From contig BTPG01000005.1 of NCBI GenBank assembly GCA_036245525.1, forward strand, positions 206,134,542 through 206,198,541: a DNA stretch of 64,000 bases, read 5' to 3'. Source of the DNA: Semisulcospira habei (taxonomy: Eukaryota; Mollusca; Gastropoda; Semisulcospiridae). The position numbers and the translations under genes are program-made. The notes beneath the pieces were generated by a model. That model saw only the letters and a list, made by a program, of their open reading frames with translations. It ran no database searches and was not told the origin of the DNA. Positions within the stretch are counted from its first letter, which is position 1; each line of letters opens with the position of its first letter. Positions 11,534 to 21,962 of this stretch are shown piece by piece.

Positions 11534-11660
11534 TGGAGCCTCTAAAGAGGTGACGTAGTACGCAACATGGAGCCTCTAAAGTGGTGACGTGATGCGCAAA
11601 AGTACATAAATTGGTGGACCCTGGAAAGTGGTGACGTAGTGCACAAAATGGAGAAGTTGG
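11534..11660. repeat. Three degenerate ~40-bp direct repeats containing GTGACGT
   Basis: TGGAGCCTCTAAAGAGGTGACGT, a near copy at 11569 and a looser copy at 11612 follow one another. Each has a TGACGT core, which resembles a CREB-type site; regulatory function is not shown. Confidence 0.6.
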
Positions 11661-12134
11661 CGGAGCCTAGCCGTTCAATCAAGTGTTCTTCTTTCAATAC
11701 TACGGTACCACTTTTCCACGCTCACCAGCAACCGAAATGTACACAAGTTTTGGACATAATTTGCAAATGCTTTGGACATATTATACCGTAAAAATGTATC
11801 AATACGCAAACTAAATGTTTAATTCCGTAGGCTATTCGTTCAGTCTCATCTCCTGTTTTAAAATTCATGTTTGAAATCTGTGAATAGTGAAATGCCATAC
11901 GATCAGACGCGTCAGTAATACATTACAATGCGCGCCGTGTTTGCAGCGCCGCTATGGGGCTACTGTAACGTCTCGGGTGCCGGGCTGCATCAAACATGTT
12001 TGGAACCAGGTGCACCTCATCACATGTCAGGAAATCTACACTCTAAAGCCTAAATAGTCAGATACGGCAAGGTACCTGTACTTTGGAACTCCATCCCTGC
12101 GGAAATAGGCACGCCCGCATAGTGACTGTTGAAC
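11661..12134. other. Intergenic, nothing recognised
   Basis: No supported feature. TTAA sites occur but no hairpin. Confidence 0.4.
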
Positions 12135-12255
12135 GTAGCTCATTCTGCCCGCGACACACCACAGCAAGATATGACTCGATTTGTCTCCTGTAATATAGTC
12201 CTCAGAGGATAACTCCAAAATGTGAGTATTTCCTACCTCGGGCACAATGAGTTAG
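12135..12255. mobile_element. Family B element lacking its hairpin
   Basis: Left flank CTCATTCTGCCCGCGACACACC...GCAAGATATG and right flank TTGTCTCCTG...CTCAGAGGATAAC...CACAATGAG match full B copies, ending at TTAG. The 121-bp length equals a full 214-bp copy minus its 90-odd-bp hairpin; only an ACTCGA remnant joins the flanks. Confidence 0.75.
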
Positions 12256-12371
12256 AGTCGCAATTCCGCACAATTACTGTCTCGTAACCTTACTCAAGGC
12301 CTTCTGCTTTAAGACAACAATGTAGCCCAGTAAGAGTTCTTTTGACTGCATGCCTGTTGTGGTTACAGTGA

Positions 12372-12402
12372 AGTGTGTGTGTGTGTGTGTGTATGTGTGT
12401 GT

Positions 12403-12436
<34 letters not shown>

Positions 12437-12590
12437 CAGCGTGTGCGCGTGTGCGTATGCGTGCGTGCGTGCGCGTGTGCGTGCGTGTGCGTGCGTGTGC
12501 GTGTGAACGGGAGGTGACAGGTGGTGGGGGGGAGGAGGGGGGGAGGAGGGGAGTGGGAGGAGGGGTGGGGGAAGGAGGGGCAGAGTACAA
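12372..12590. repeat. (GT)n/(GCGT)n microsatellite followed by G-rich tract
   Basis: GT repeats grade into GTGC repeats, then into a purine-rich GGGGGAGGAGG tract. Open frames across it are artefacts. Confidence 0.97.
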
Positions 12591-12664
12591 TGGCTTCTGA
12601 GTGAAACTTCTATGACTCTTTGGCCCATCATTGGTACCTACGATCGCTGTTGACGATAAATTTC

Positions 12665-12823
12665 TTAACCCCATCACTCCCGTGAAATGTGAACACAATC
12701 CCACTGCAAGAGACACATAGGTCCTCGTGATTCTCTCCAGCAGATGCGGGCGTTCATTACTGATGATCTATGTGTCTTACTGACACGGTCACACCACTTA
12801 GTATCCGTATTCTTGGCGTTTAA
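12665..12823. mobile_element. Family A element with decayed hairpin
   Basis: TTAACCCCATCACTCCCGTG is an A left end. The hairpin arms survive as GCAAGAGACACATAG and CTATGTGTCTTA. Both arms carry the same ACACATAG variant. The middle is heavily changed. The right TTAA (12820) is shared with the next element. Confidence 0.65.
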
Positions 12824-13037
12824 CTGACTCATTCTACCCCAGACACACCACAGCAAGATATGGATCGACCATGATAGTTCAAGGGTGATGCCAGAATAGC
12901 TTGGCGCCTATGGGCGCCAAGCTATTCTGGCATCACCCTTGAACTATCATGGTCGACCTGTGTCCTGCACTGCACTGCAGTTTTCAGAGGACAACGGCAA
13001 CATTTGGGGATTTCGGTCTTGGGGTAGAATGAGTTAA
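12820..13037. mobile_element. Family B hairpin MITE, TTAA both sides
   Basis: Outer flanks CTCATTCTACCCCAGACACA and GGGGTAGAATGAG form the terminal repeats. The stem is near perfect; both arms have GATGCC/GGCATC instead of the consensus GGTGCC/GGCACC. It abuts the A element through a common TTAA. Confidence 0.88.
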
Positions 13038-13126
13038 TCAATAAATAAAGATTTCAGAAACATAATCTCAGTCGGCCACAGTCAGCCTCTTGCTTTCACA
13101 AGGCAGCAACGACCTGTATTGTAAAT

Positions 13127-13390
13127 AGTGGAAAGAATAACCCAACGGCGAAGGAAGAAACGCGCTTAGACAGGACAGTTACAATACACACAAACCAGAT
13201 AGGTGAGGCTAGCACTGGCAGAATTGTACACAAACCAAGGGGAATCAGTCACTCAGCGCTGGACAGACAAACAGTTAGATCCCCTGCCCTTGGTTTCCCC
13301 TTGGTTTGTGTATAGTTACAATACAGCTGTGTCGTAACTGTCTTTTCTTCGCGTGTTTCTTTCTTCGTGGAGTTATTCTCTTATTTTGGT
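13127..13390. repeat. Imperfect long inverted repeat
   Basis: GTTACAATACACACAAACC and CAAACCAAGGGGAA on the left face TTCCCCTTGGTTTGTGTA and GTAACTGTCTTTTCTTCGCG on the right; outer arms continue to AGAATAACCC/GAGTTATTCTC. It is probably a decayed foldback element. Confidence 0.65.
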
Positions 13391-13848
13391 CAGTCTGAAT
13401 TTTGTGAAATGATGGAATCTGTTTGTCTGTTAGTTCGTTAGCGCAGACACTTTACACTTTCTGTTTTCTGAAACTGGGATGCATTGAATTATTTGCCACT
13501 TACCTCTGCTAAGCCAGCGCAAATCTCACTTCCTTCTTGAGACGAGAACAGTTTTTCTTCCAATTTCTTCGCAACACCCTCTCATTCCCATTCTCATTCC
13601 CCATACTGACACAGAACCTGCTCCTATCCGTCTGGTCAGGGTGACGTCAAAACAATTTCTCTGACTTTCAGTGACGTCAAAACAATCAATTCGTCATGAG
13701 TAAATATGACGGGGCGATAATTCTTTAGTTTCCAAAACATTGTCACGTCATACACACACCTTCTCACTACCACCGGCCCCTCCACCACCACCACCCCTCT
13801 CCTCCACCACCATCCCAACCATTCCCGCCTCCTGCCGCGGACTTAGTC

Positions 13849-14020
13849 AGGAGATTAGAACGTATCCGACAATCAGAGACGAAGCGACGGCTGTAAACCC
13901 AAGACATACCGTCACGCGCAACATACACTGCGGAAACCCGAACTGCCCGCCACTCGGTATGGACCAGACACTCAACATTTACTATCACCTCATTTTGAGG
14001 GACACAGACGAAGATCGGAT
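13849..14020 (+). CDS. Candidate internal exon, unknown protein
   Basis: A C-rich tract ends in AG at 13847-13848. An open frame of 57 codons then follows, including NIHCGNPNCPPLGMDQTLNI, and meets a strong GTAAGT donor at 14021. The cysteine-containing, non-repetitive composition looks coding. I do not recognise the domain. It might belong with the candidate exon at 10944, but no link is visible. Confidence 0.35.
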
Positions 14021-14053
14021 CAGTAAGTTGTGTGGACGTGGAATACCGGCGTC

Positions 14054-14090
14054 AGAAGAGGCATAGATCCTCATGAGCCCCCGCATTGTT
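14054..14090. mobile_element. Family A half-hairpin
   Basis: Only the left arm (AGAGGCATAGATCCTC through CCCCCGCA) remains, ending abruptly at the axis. Confidence 0.75.
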
Positions 14091-14243
14091 TCATCTGTGT
14101 CTCTTCCGTGTTTCTATTCAGACATTGCGTTAAAACATTTTAGCATTCCGCGCACAAAAACTTGATCGACTAAAATACGATGTACTCAGTAGAAGACTAC
14201 GGTAGAGCAAAGCAGACAGATCGACTATGATACTTCAACTTTA

Positions 14244-14325
14244 AGTTCAAGGGTGGTGCTGGAACAGCTTGGCGCCTACAGGCGCCAAGCTGTTCTGGCA
14301 CCACCATTGAACCATCATGGTCATG
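14244..14325. mobile_element. Family B hairpin, flanks decayed
   Basis: GTTCAAGGGTGGTGCTGG pairs with CCAACA-type complement across a GGCGCCTACAGGCGCC tip. Both arms read AACAGC/GCTGTT where other copies have AATAGC/GCTATT, another arm-shared change. Confidence 0.8.
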
Positions 14326-14329
14326 GTCG

Positions 14330-15157
14330 ACGTATATTCACTATAAGAACTGATGGGTGAGTGAGAACTTGGGGCGCTCATGACAGCCTATGCCAAAGAG
14401 ACAGATGGCTTTCTCAAGACCGTGTGGCCTTGTGTGCTCATTCTATGGGACGAAAGAAAGCCGGCTTAAAGGAAACTGCACTTTAGAGGATCAAGTTTGG
14501 TTGTTCCTTCGTATCTGATTCATCGAACTCCCCACCCAAAGCCCTAATCTCTGTATCATGTTATTTCCCTGCGTGCAATCGTTTGAGGCGGGCTTGTAAC
14601 TTTATGCTCCGAAAAAACAACGAATTTTTTTCAGTCTTTTTTTTTTTTTCAGTCCTCCCGTCTCTGCAGGCATCCAGTATATTTTCAGTGTGCAGTTCAA
14701 TGTCTGCATGCAACCTTTTAAGTTCTAACAAAGTGGTGGCGGTTTCGAGAAAAGCACAAAAATAACTGTTGACATTTTGATCGGGATATGCTATCCGAGA
14801 CTGTCCTCACAAGGCGATCATGAGGTTTTCCTGTTCAGCTACAGGTTGGAGATTTCATCAGAAAATAGAGCGGAGAGAGAGAGAAACTGAATGACATCAA
14901 AGGAGGCGATCGCATCCAAGCATGATCAGTTTCCCGCCCAAAGTTCACTTACGAGGATGCAAGCGCCGGAACACCATCGAATTTCCAGCCACACGCTGAT
15001 GGGCGCATTCGAGATGGGTGGTGGTAAAAGAGAGAATGGGGGTGGCGGGGTGGGGGGGGGAGGTTGGGGGGTTGGAATGACGGGGGTGGAGGGGAGGGGT
15101 CGAGGGAGGGGGACGACGTTGACGCATGAAGCCGTAAGATCCAAAATCTAAAACCAG
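14330..15157. other. Intergenic with G-rich tract
   Basis: Nothing recognised apart from a G-rich run at about 15030-15115 whose open frames are artefacts. Confidence 0.4.
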
Positions 15158-15272
15158 GGCTCAGTTGCATGTGAGCTTAGTCCTGCGTCAGCCACTAAGC
15201 AAGGTGCTCCGCAAAAGCGGAGCACCTTGCTTAGTGGCTGGCGCGGGACTTAAGTTCACTCATGCAACTGGC
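15158..15272. repeat. Family E palindrome
   Basis: Arms of about 52 bp meet at GGTGCTCCGCAAAAGCGGAGCACC. The outer part reads GGCTCAGTTGCATGTGAGC and complement CATGCAACTGGCC. Another E copy lies at 48340, and a damaged one at 62290. Confidence 0.85.
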
Positions 15273-15464
15273 CCCTGCATACAGCCGGCCTGTAGCCGAA
15301 TGGCAGAGGAAACCAACAAGAGTCAGTACATACTCTGAATCAGTCCCCCCAAAAAAAGCGGTCTGCCACGACGTTCTTCTCATTACGTCTTTATTAAGCA
15401 GATTCCAGACACAAAGGAGAAAATATATTAACCTCTGCCCTGCCAGTGGTCGCAGAAACCTTTG

Positions 15465-15529
15465 TTAACCCATTCGATACATACCGCTAAAGCCGCGTAT
15501 CCGCATGCGGCACGTCTCAAATGAGTTAA
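15465..15529. mobile_element. Family D palindromic element, TTAA both sides
   Basis: CCCATTCGATACATACCG and CGGCACGTCTCAAATGAG are the ends; the middle GCCGCGTATCCGCATGCGG is self-complementary. Precise TTAA flanks lie inside the A host. Confidence 0.8.
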
Positions 15530-15958
15530 TTCAACTCCAAGGAGCCACTGACAGCCGTCCAAGGAACGCGGATGCAAAATGAAGTCAGCAAGAGGCATAG
15601 ATCCTCGCGCTGGGACCATATGGCGTTGAGGCGCGTCCCCTGGGTGGTGGATAGGGGGTCCCTCGTGAGAGGGTGCACCGAATGAAATAAGGTGCCGTGA
15701 ACCAACATGGTCTAAGGGAAGGTGACCCCGACAGAAAACCCCTGGTCCTCCTAGTAAGGGGGTTGGGCGTGGGGGTAGCTTCCCCACCCTGCAAAAAAGG
15801 AAATAGCTACAAAAACGCCGACGAAAAGACTAACAGTAATTCCTTTCCTGGAGGAGGAAGGTTCTTCTACCAGAAGACTTATGACGTCGTGTGGTGAAAG
15901 CCGGAAGTCTTCGGAAGCCACAGGACCGAGCCGCCTCTCTCTATCCAGGGATACAACC

Positions 15959-18794
15959 ATGGGCACATGGAACGTCAAGACCAGGTACCAGAGCGGCAAG
16001 GCCGCCCAGATAGCAGCGGAAATGCAAAAGTACAACCTTTCCCTGCTAGGTATCAGTGAAGCCAGATGGACGCAGTCTGGCCAGAAAAGGCTGTTAAGTG
16101 GGGAGATGATTCTGTATTCAGGACATGACTCGAGGAGAATGCCCCCCATACAGAAGGTGTAGCATTCATGCTGTCACCAGTGGCACAGAGAGCGCTGATG
16201 GGCTGGGAACCTCTTGGGCCAAGAATTATCACAGCAGCCTTTAGAACCAAGAAAAAGCTCAAGCTGAACGTCATCCAGTGTTATGCGCCCACTAATGACA
16301 GTGACGAGGAAGAGAAACAAGAGTTCTACGACCGACTCCAGAGTGCCTTGGACAAATGTGCGGAGCGAGACATCACCATCGTCATGGGCGATTTTAATGC
16401 CAAAATAGGGGAGGACAACACCGGATACGAAGAGGTGATGGGGAGACAGGGACTAGGCTTGGAGATGAGTGAGAACGGGGAGAGGTTTGTAGACTTTTGT
16501 GCTCTAAACCGACTTGTCATTGGAGGCAGCATCTTCCCACACAGAAGAATACACAAAGCAACTTGGGTCTCACCCGACCATACAACAGAGAACCAAATAG
16601 ACCATATCTGCATTAGCAAGAAATTTAGAAGATCCCTTCAAGATGTTCGAGTGAGGAGGGGAGCAGATGTCGCCTCAGACCACCATGTGCTTACCTTAAG
16701 AATGAAGCTCAAGCTAAAGAAAAGCTGCACAGAGACAACAAGAAGACAGCGCTATAATGTAGGCCTCCTGAGAGAAACTGGAGTTAGAGAAGAGTTCAAA
16801 CTGGTGCTGTCCAACCGGTTTCAAGCGCTACAGGAGCTAGTAAATGAAGAGGAGGAGGTCACCACAGAGCAGCAGTGGAAGGCAGTTAGAGAGGCGCTGA
16901 ACTCAACCTTCAAAGACACTGTAGGGTTCAGGAAACACCATCACAAGGACTGGCTGTCGGCACAGACCTTGAAGAAGATAGAAGTAAGGAAGCAGAAGAA
17001 AGCAGTTGTCAACAACAGTCGCACGAGAGCAGCCAAAGTAAGGGCACAGGGGGAATACTGGGAAGCCAACCGCGAGGTGAAGAGGAGTATCAGGGTAGAC
17101 AAGAGGGCCTACACAGACAGCCTGGCAGCAGAGGCAGAAAAGGCAGCAGGCAGCGGCAACATGAAACAGCTCTACGACATTACCAGAAGATTGTCAGGCA
17201 AGTATGGCCATACAGAAAGACCAGTAAAAGACAAAGAAGGCAAGCCTATTGCAGACAGAGCAGACCAACTCGACAGATGGGCCGAGTATTTTGAAGAGTT
17301 ACTGAACAGACCTAGCCCACCCGACCCCCCAGACATCCAGCCGGCAGAGACCGACCTACCCATCAGCTGTGACAGACCCAGCCGGGAAGAGATCAGAAGA
17401 GCAGTGGCATTTTTGAAGAATGGCAAAGCAGCAGGCCCAGATGGCATCCCAGCGGAGTCTCTGAAAGCAGACCTAGAGACAACAGTAGAGATGCTGTACC
17501 CACTGTTTGGAAAGATCTGGGAAGAGGAGGTGATGCCGGCTGACTGGAAGGAGGGGTACCTAATCAAGCTTCCCAAGAAAGGCGACCTCAGCAAGTGTTC
17601 CAACTACAGAGGAATCACCTTGCTGTCAGTACAAGGAAAGGTCTTCAACAGGATCATCCTGGAGAGAATGAAGAGCTCCGTTGACCCCCAGCTGAGAGAC
17701 CAGCAAGCAGGATTTAGGAAGAACCGATCATGTACAGACCAGATCGCCACTCTCCGCATCATCGTGGAACAGTCTCTGGAGTGGAGCTCCCCGCTGTACG
17801 TCAACTTCGTGGATTATGAGAAAGCATTTGACAGTGTGGACCGAGAGACTCTGTGGAAACTCCTACGACACTACGGTGTGCCCACAAAGCTCGTCCGCCT
17901 GATCAAGAGCAGCTACGATGGCATGACATGTCGCGTGATCCACGAAGGGCAGTTCACCAGGGAGCTCCAGGTCAGAACCGGTGTCAGGCAGGGGTGTCTG
18001 CTGTCTCCGTTCCTCTTCCTACTGGCCATAGACTGGGTCATGAAGATGACCACAGAGCACAGACGAAGTGGAATACAGTGGACACTGTGGACACAGCTTG
18101 ACGACCTCGATTTTGCAGACGACTTGGCATTACTGTCCCACACTCATCAACAAATGCAGGACAAGACCACGAGGCTTGCTGACATCTCGTCCCAAGTGGG
18201 CCTCACCATTCACAAACAGAAAACAAAGACAATGAGGCTGAACGCAACCAGGGAAGAACCAGTCTTGCTTGCTGGCACCCCGTTGGAGGAGGTGGAGTCC
18301 TTCACCTATCTCGGGAGCATCATAGACAAAAAAAGGCGGCACTGATGCAGATGTCAGGGCACGAATCGGTAAAGCCAGAGCAACCTTTCTCCATTTGAAA
18401 AAAAGTGTGGAGTTCCAGAGAGCTGTCACAACACACCAAAGTCCGGATTTTCAACTCCAATGTAAAAGCAGTTCTCCTATATGGAGCAGAGACTTGGAGA
18501 TTGACAAAAACCACAGTCAACAGAGTACAGACCTTCATGAACAGTTGCCTTAGAAGAAGTTTGAAAATCCACTGGCCAGAGAAGATCAGCAACGTCAGAC
18601 TCTGGGAGAGAAGAGAGCAGATAACAGCAGAGAATGAAATTGGGCGAAGAAGATGGGGATGGATCGGTCACAGTCTGAGAAAGCCAGCTTCCAGTATCAC
18701 TAGGCAGGCATTGTCATGGAACCCCCAGGGAAAGAGGAAAAGAGGTAGGCCGAGAAACTCCTGGCGTCGAGACCTCCAAGCAGACATCAAGAGA
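15959..18794 (+). pseudogene. LINE ORF: APE-type endonuclease and reverse transcriptase
   Basis: Translation from the ATG at 15959 gives an endonuclease: WNVKTRYQ, GISEARW (16049-16069, catalytic glutamate), YAPTND, MGDFNAKIG (from 16384) and SDHH (about 16676). A linker and an RT follow, with PDGIPAESLK, LPKKGDLSKCSNYRGI, a GVRQGCLLSPFLF block and the catalytic FADD box at 18111-18122. A C-terminal domain ([23 protein letters not shown]) is usual in RTE/craniofacial-development-protein-2-like LINE products. Three one-base indels break it, all in homopolymers: C-run 16142-16147, A-run 18328-18334 and A-run 18398-18404. The last 30 or so codons lie at 19924-20018, beyond the inserted transposon. 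The motifs look conserved, so it was probably active recently; the homopolymer indels could also be sequencing error. Confidence 0.88.
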
Positions 18795-18977
18795 CGGTAT
18801 TTTTGTCGGCGAGTTAAGTTAATCATCCTACCGCAATTAGCTAATCTGTTGTTAAACTAAGAAGTTATTAATTTTCAGTCGGTATTTTGGATGGCCTCTT
18901 AGGCAGTAATTATCTAACTCGGGGTCACGCGCGCGATGCGCATGCGCTAGCTCTTTTGTTGTTGTTTTGCCTTAAAG

Positions 18978-19338
18978 ATGGCCGACAAAAACAAGCGAAT
19001 GAGAAAAGCTAATTTTTCCCACGCGGAAAATTTGTTACTGCTAGAAAACATCGCTGCGAACAAGGATATTTTGTTGTGTTCCTTCACAATGGAAGTTACC
19101 AACAAAAGAAAGAATGAAGTATGGGCGATGATCGCATGTAAAGTGAGTGCCTGCGGTGTCGCGCAAAGTGACGCAGGGGAGGTCCGCGATCGGTGGAGAA
19201 ACCTCAAGCAGGAGGTGTTGAAGAGAATTTCGGAGAGCAAACGCACTGGAGGAGGGCCAAAAATCAAAGCTGGCATGTACGACGAGTTGGTGCTCAACAT
19301 AATTGGCGAAGCTTCGCCTGCTGTAGAAGGCTTGACAG
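18978..19338 (+). CDS. Myb/SANT-like DNA-binding protein, first exon, transposon-borne
   Basis: The ATG has an AAAGATGGCC context. About 120 codons follow and run to a GTAAAC donor at 19339. The sequence has the helix-turn-helix layout of Myb_DNA-bind_5/NAIF1-like domains: aromatic-rich start (ANFSHAENLLLLENIAANKD), then TNKRKNEVWAMIACKVSA, then EVRDRWRNLKQEVLKR. Such proteins accompany Harbinger-type transposases and bind transposon ends (family knowledge). Later exons and a transposase are missing, so the element is probably non-autonomous. Confidence 0.65.
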
Positions 19339-19527
19339 GTAAACTTTCTTTCTATTTCTCTCTCTCTTTCACTAAGTTGAGCATTCACTGATTCAGTAGA
19401 AAGGGAAAGGGTGATAAGGAAAAGTACAGTGAATAGTATACCAAAACAGCGAACCCACACGGACACACATAAATAACACCGCACACCAAGGGCATGCAAA
19501 ATTCCATAACGTAGTGCAAGTTAGGCT

Positions 19528-19670
19528 GCTGGCATAGCTCAGTGGGGAGAGCGATGAGCTCGCGCTACAAAGGTAGCGGGTTTGACTCACGGTGGACCCG
19601 GCGCCTTGAATCGCATTAGCAGGATACGTGCGCTGTATAAATCATTGGATTTGTGTGTGTGTGCGAAACA
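19528..19670 (+). mobile_element. tRNA-derived SINE nested in the DNA transposon
   Basis: TAGCTCAGTGGGGAGAGCG resembles a tRNA A box and GGGTTTGACTCA a B box, 30-odd bases apart. The tail includes GTGCGCTGTATAAATCATTGG and ends in GT repeats. It lacks tRNA folding in the D and anticodon arms, so it is a SINE head rather than a functional tRNA. Confidence 0.6.
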
Positions 19671-20294
19671 TGAATAAGCTGTTGATTTAATTGTGTGCAG
19701 AAAACGGTATTCAAAGAATTACTTTTCACACACAAAGATTTATATGTTGAAGAACGTAATTTACTGACTCGCTAATCGACCCCCCCTAGAGCGATTAAGC
19801 TAACAACTAGTTAAGCTACCGGCAGTGGCCTAACTCTCGCTCAAAAAACGCAAATTAAAAATTTTAAGGACTAGTTACGCTTAAGATCTGATTAAGCTTC
19901 CTAATTAGCTGACAAAAATACGGCCTGGAGTAGAATCGAAGGAGAAGCACAGGACAGGAGTCGCTGGAGGTCTCTCGTCGACGGCCTATACCCGGGTAGG
20001 GGTGACAGGCGTAAGTAAGTAAGAGGCATAGATCCTCATGAGCCCCCGCAACTGCGGGGGCTCATGAGGCTCTATGTCTCTTGCAATTGGGTGTTGCTCG
20101 TTGTGTTCTAGCAGTGATGAGGTTACAAGAAACAAATGGACGCTGGGGGAGGAGACGGGAGATAGAGGGGAGGATGAAGTCAAATATGACTGCAAAGAGT
20201 TAGGGCAAGGCGGGTGGAGGATGTGGGATGGAAACCGCCTGCTGAGGAAAAAACAAGGATGTCCCTTTGATGTCTAGAGCCAACAGCTCTCAGG

Positions 20295-20369
20295 CTACTC
20301 ATTCGAGACGTGCCGCCTCCGTGCCGCTTATGCCGCGTATCCGGAGGTGGAACGTTTCCAATGAGGTAA
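20295..20369. mobile_element. Family D element, partly decayed
   Basis: CTCATTCGAGACGTGCCGCC on the left faces GGAGGTGGAACGTTTCCAATGAG on the right around GCCGCTTATGCCGCG. Flanks are CTAC and GTAA. Confidence 0.75.
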
Positions 20370-21350
20370 GTCTTGCAAATTCTGTGACCCGGTTTTCCAA
20401 CTTTTGCTTGGGGTCCTTTGATGAACTGACACGCATCGGTTGCGGGAGATAGATTTATCATGATTGTTCATGGGTGCAAAAGTTGCATCTTTTGCCTTGT
20501 GTATCCCATTACATTCCCGTCTGAACATATTCTTTCAAAACGTGTTTTGTTTTTAAACCCGCATATTTATTAAGATGCAGTATTTTGCCTTTCTAATCAT
20601 GTTTCATTCTTTGTCGGGTATTTCTCTGCATTTGTGCACCTTTCAATCGATCAGTCAATCAGCGAGTTGTGTTGTTCCAAATACATGTTGCCACGTACGG
20701 GAAAATATGTCTCGCCGCCTTACTGAGGTGCAAGCTCAATCACTGACTCAAACTCACACAACAGTTTACGTAACAATAAATGGACAATGGACAACGGCTC
20801 GGCCGGACGGTTTAAGCCACGGGACGGCATGGCGGGCGCAATCAACTTTGCAGTCACCGTTTTGATCTGAATCTTAATCATCTCTAAGTCCATTTATATC
20901 TTTTAGAACTGTAAAGTCGTCTGAAGATGAGGCAAACGCGGCCTAGTAAATACAACATAGCACAAGTGACAGGAAATCGCTGGACAAACCGGTGTCAGGG
21001 GGATCTCACTTTTTTTTGTCCAACGCTGAGTGGTTTCACATGATATGTGTACCGAGTTGTACTGAATATGAATTTGAATCTGACACTTGGATGTAGCGAG
21101 CACGTCACTGGCAGTCAGCCTACCTCCTACGGTTGGCGCTGGGAGCGAGAGAGGGCAGGAGACAGAGGTAAACTGTAAAAAGGCCGCGCGGCAGTGGGCG
21201 GACTGACGGACAAACACAAGCGCGCTGACAAAACACACGAACACACACACCAAACAAACAACTTGCCATTCCATCTTCCGTTCCTTGCATAGCAGCGCCG
21301 GCGTTTATTAGCTGTAGTGGGATGCTTCCTGCTCTGTCAACAGTGCAGCT
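20370..21350. other. Intergenic, nothing recognised
   Basis: No reliable coding frame, hairpin or repeat family seen. Confidence 0.4.
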
Positions 21351-21416
21351 GCAAGAGGCACAGATCCTCATGAGCCCCCGCAGATGCGGGGACTCATGAG
21401 GATCTGTGCCACTTGT
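21351..21416. mobile_element. Family A hairpin
   Basis: Both arms have GGCACAGATCC where the family has GGCATAGATCC, so the substitution is mirrored across the axis. Confidence 0.88.
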
Positions 21417-21439
21417 TGACCTTATGGCATTGTTTTTTT

Positions 21440-21652
21440 TGTAACACATTCTGCTCCAGGACCGAAATCCGCAAATTTTCAAGTTGCCCCCTGAAGACTG
21501 TATTACACTTCTGGAAACAGATCGAGCGTGATAGTTCAAGGGTGGTGCCAGAATAGCTTGGCGCCTATGGCGCCAAGCTATTCTGGCACGACCCTTGAAC
21601 TATCACGCTAGATCAATGTCTTGCCGTGGCGTGTCGGAATTGAATGAGTTAA
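21440..21652. mobile_element. Family B hairpin MITE
   Basis: It starts GTAACACATTC and ends TTGAATGAGTTAA. Both arms carry GCGTGATAG/CTATCACGC instead of CCATGATAG. The stem is nearly perfect with a short GGCGCC tip. Confidence 0.88.
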
Positions 21653-21962
21653 TGTGCCTCCTGTTGTTGCCCTGTTTTTTGAGGACGCATCGTCCACCTA
21701 CCAGAGCTAGACCAAATGTTGACTGCCAAGCATGTAAAAAGGCAAAGAAATTCCCTAACAACAAAAAGAAACACTGTTAAGAAGGACGATTACAACACAG
21801 TTTATTACATTTTCGGGTTCTGGCAAATCAACGATAATTACCGAATGGTTTTCCTGTCTAATGTATGGCCATTTTGAAGATAGGAAAAAAATGTAATCCG
21901 AAAATTTCATAAATTGTCTTGTAATCGTCTTTTCACGCGCTTTGGGAATTTCTTTACATCCA

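Larger units (their letters stand above)
18798..19920. mobile_element. 1.1-kb DNA transposon inside the LINE, class unresolved
   Basis: The element begins TATTTTTGTCGGCGAGTTA and ends in the complement of TATTTTTGTCAGCTAATTA, flanked by CGG (18795-18797 and 19921-19923). Subterminal copies of TTAAGCT/CTAGTTAAG-type words occur at the right. It carries a Myb/SANT-like ORF but no transposase. A 3-bp duplication plus a Myb-like partner gene recalls PIF/Harbinger, but CGG is not that superfamily's usual TWA target. Confidence 0.75.
15607..20020 (+). mobile_element. RTE-like non-LTR retrotransposon, near full length, 17-bp target duplication
   Basis: AAGAGGCATAGATCCTC occurs at 15590-15606 and 20021-20037, directly flanking the element; this is its target-site duplication inside an A hairpin arm. 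The 5' UTR is about 350 bp. One long ORF codes an endonuclease then a reverse transcriptase. The 3' end is a short GTAA repeat tail (GTAAGTAAGT), typical of RTE-type LINEs that end in simple repeats rather than poly-A. The 3' coding end is displaced by an inserted DNA transposon (18798-19920). Excluding it, the LINE is about 3.3 kb. Confidence 0.9.
15428..20126. mobile_element. Family A element hosting a nested stack of insertions
   Basis: TTAACCTCTGCCCTGCC is an A left end. A D element occupies an internal TTAA, then A sequence runs to GCAAGAGGCATAGATCCTC, where a LINE begins. A resumes after the LINE with a full hairpin (20021-20086) and ends near GATGAGGTTAC. Without insertions it would be about 220 bp. 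Confidence 0.8.

Noticed and set aside
16142..18404. Programmed frameshifting in the LINE
   Set aside because: All three shifts lie in homopolymer runs with no slippery-site and pseudoknot arrangement; decay or sequencing error is simpler.
19531..19605. Functional tRNA gene
   Set aside because: A and B box-like words exist, but arms do not pair as a cloverleaf, and a SINE body follows.
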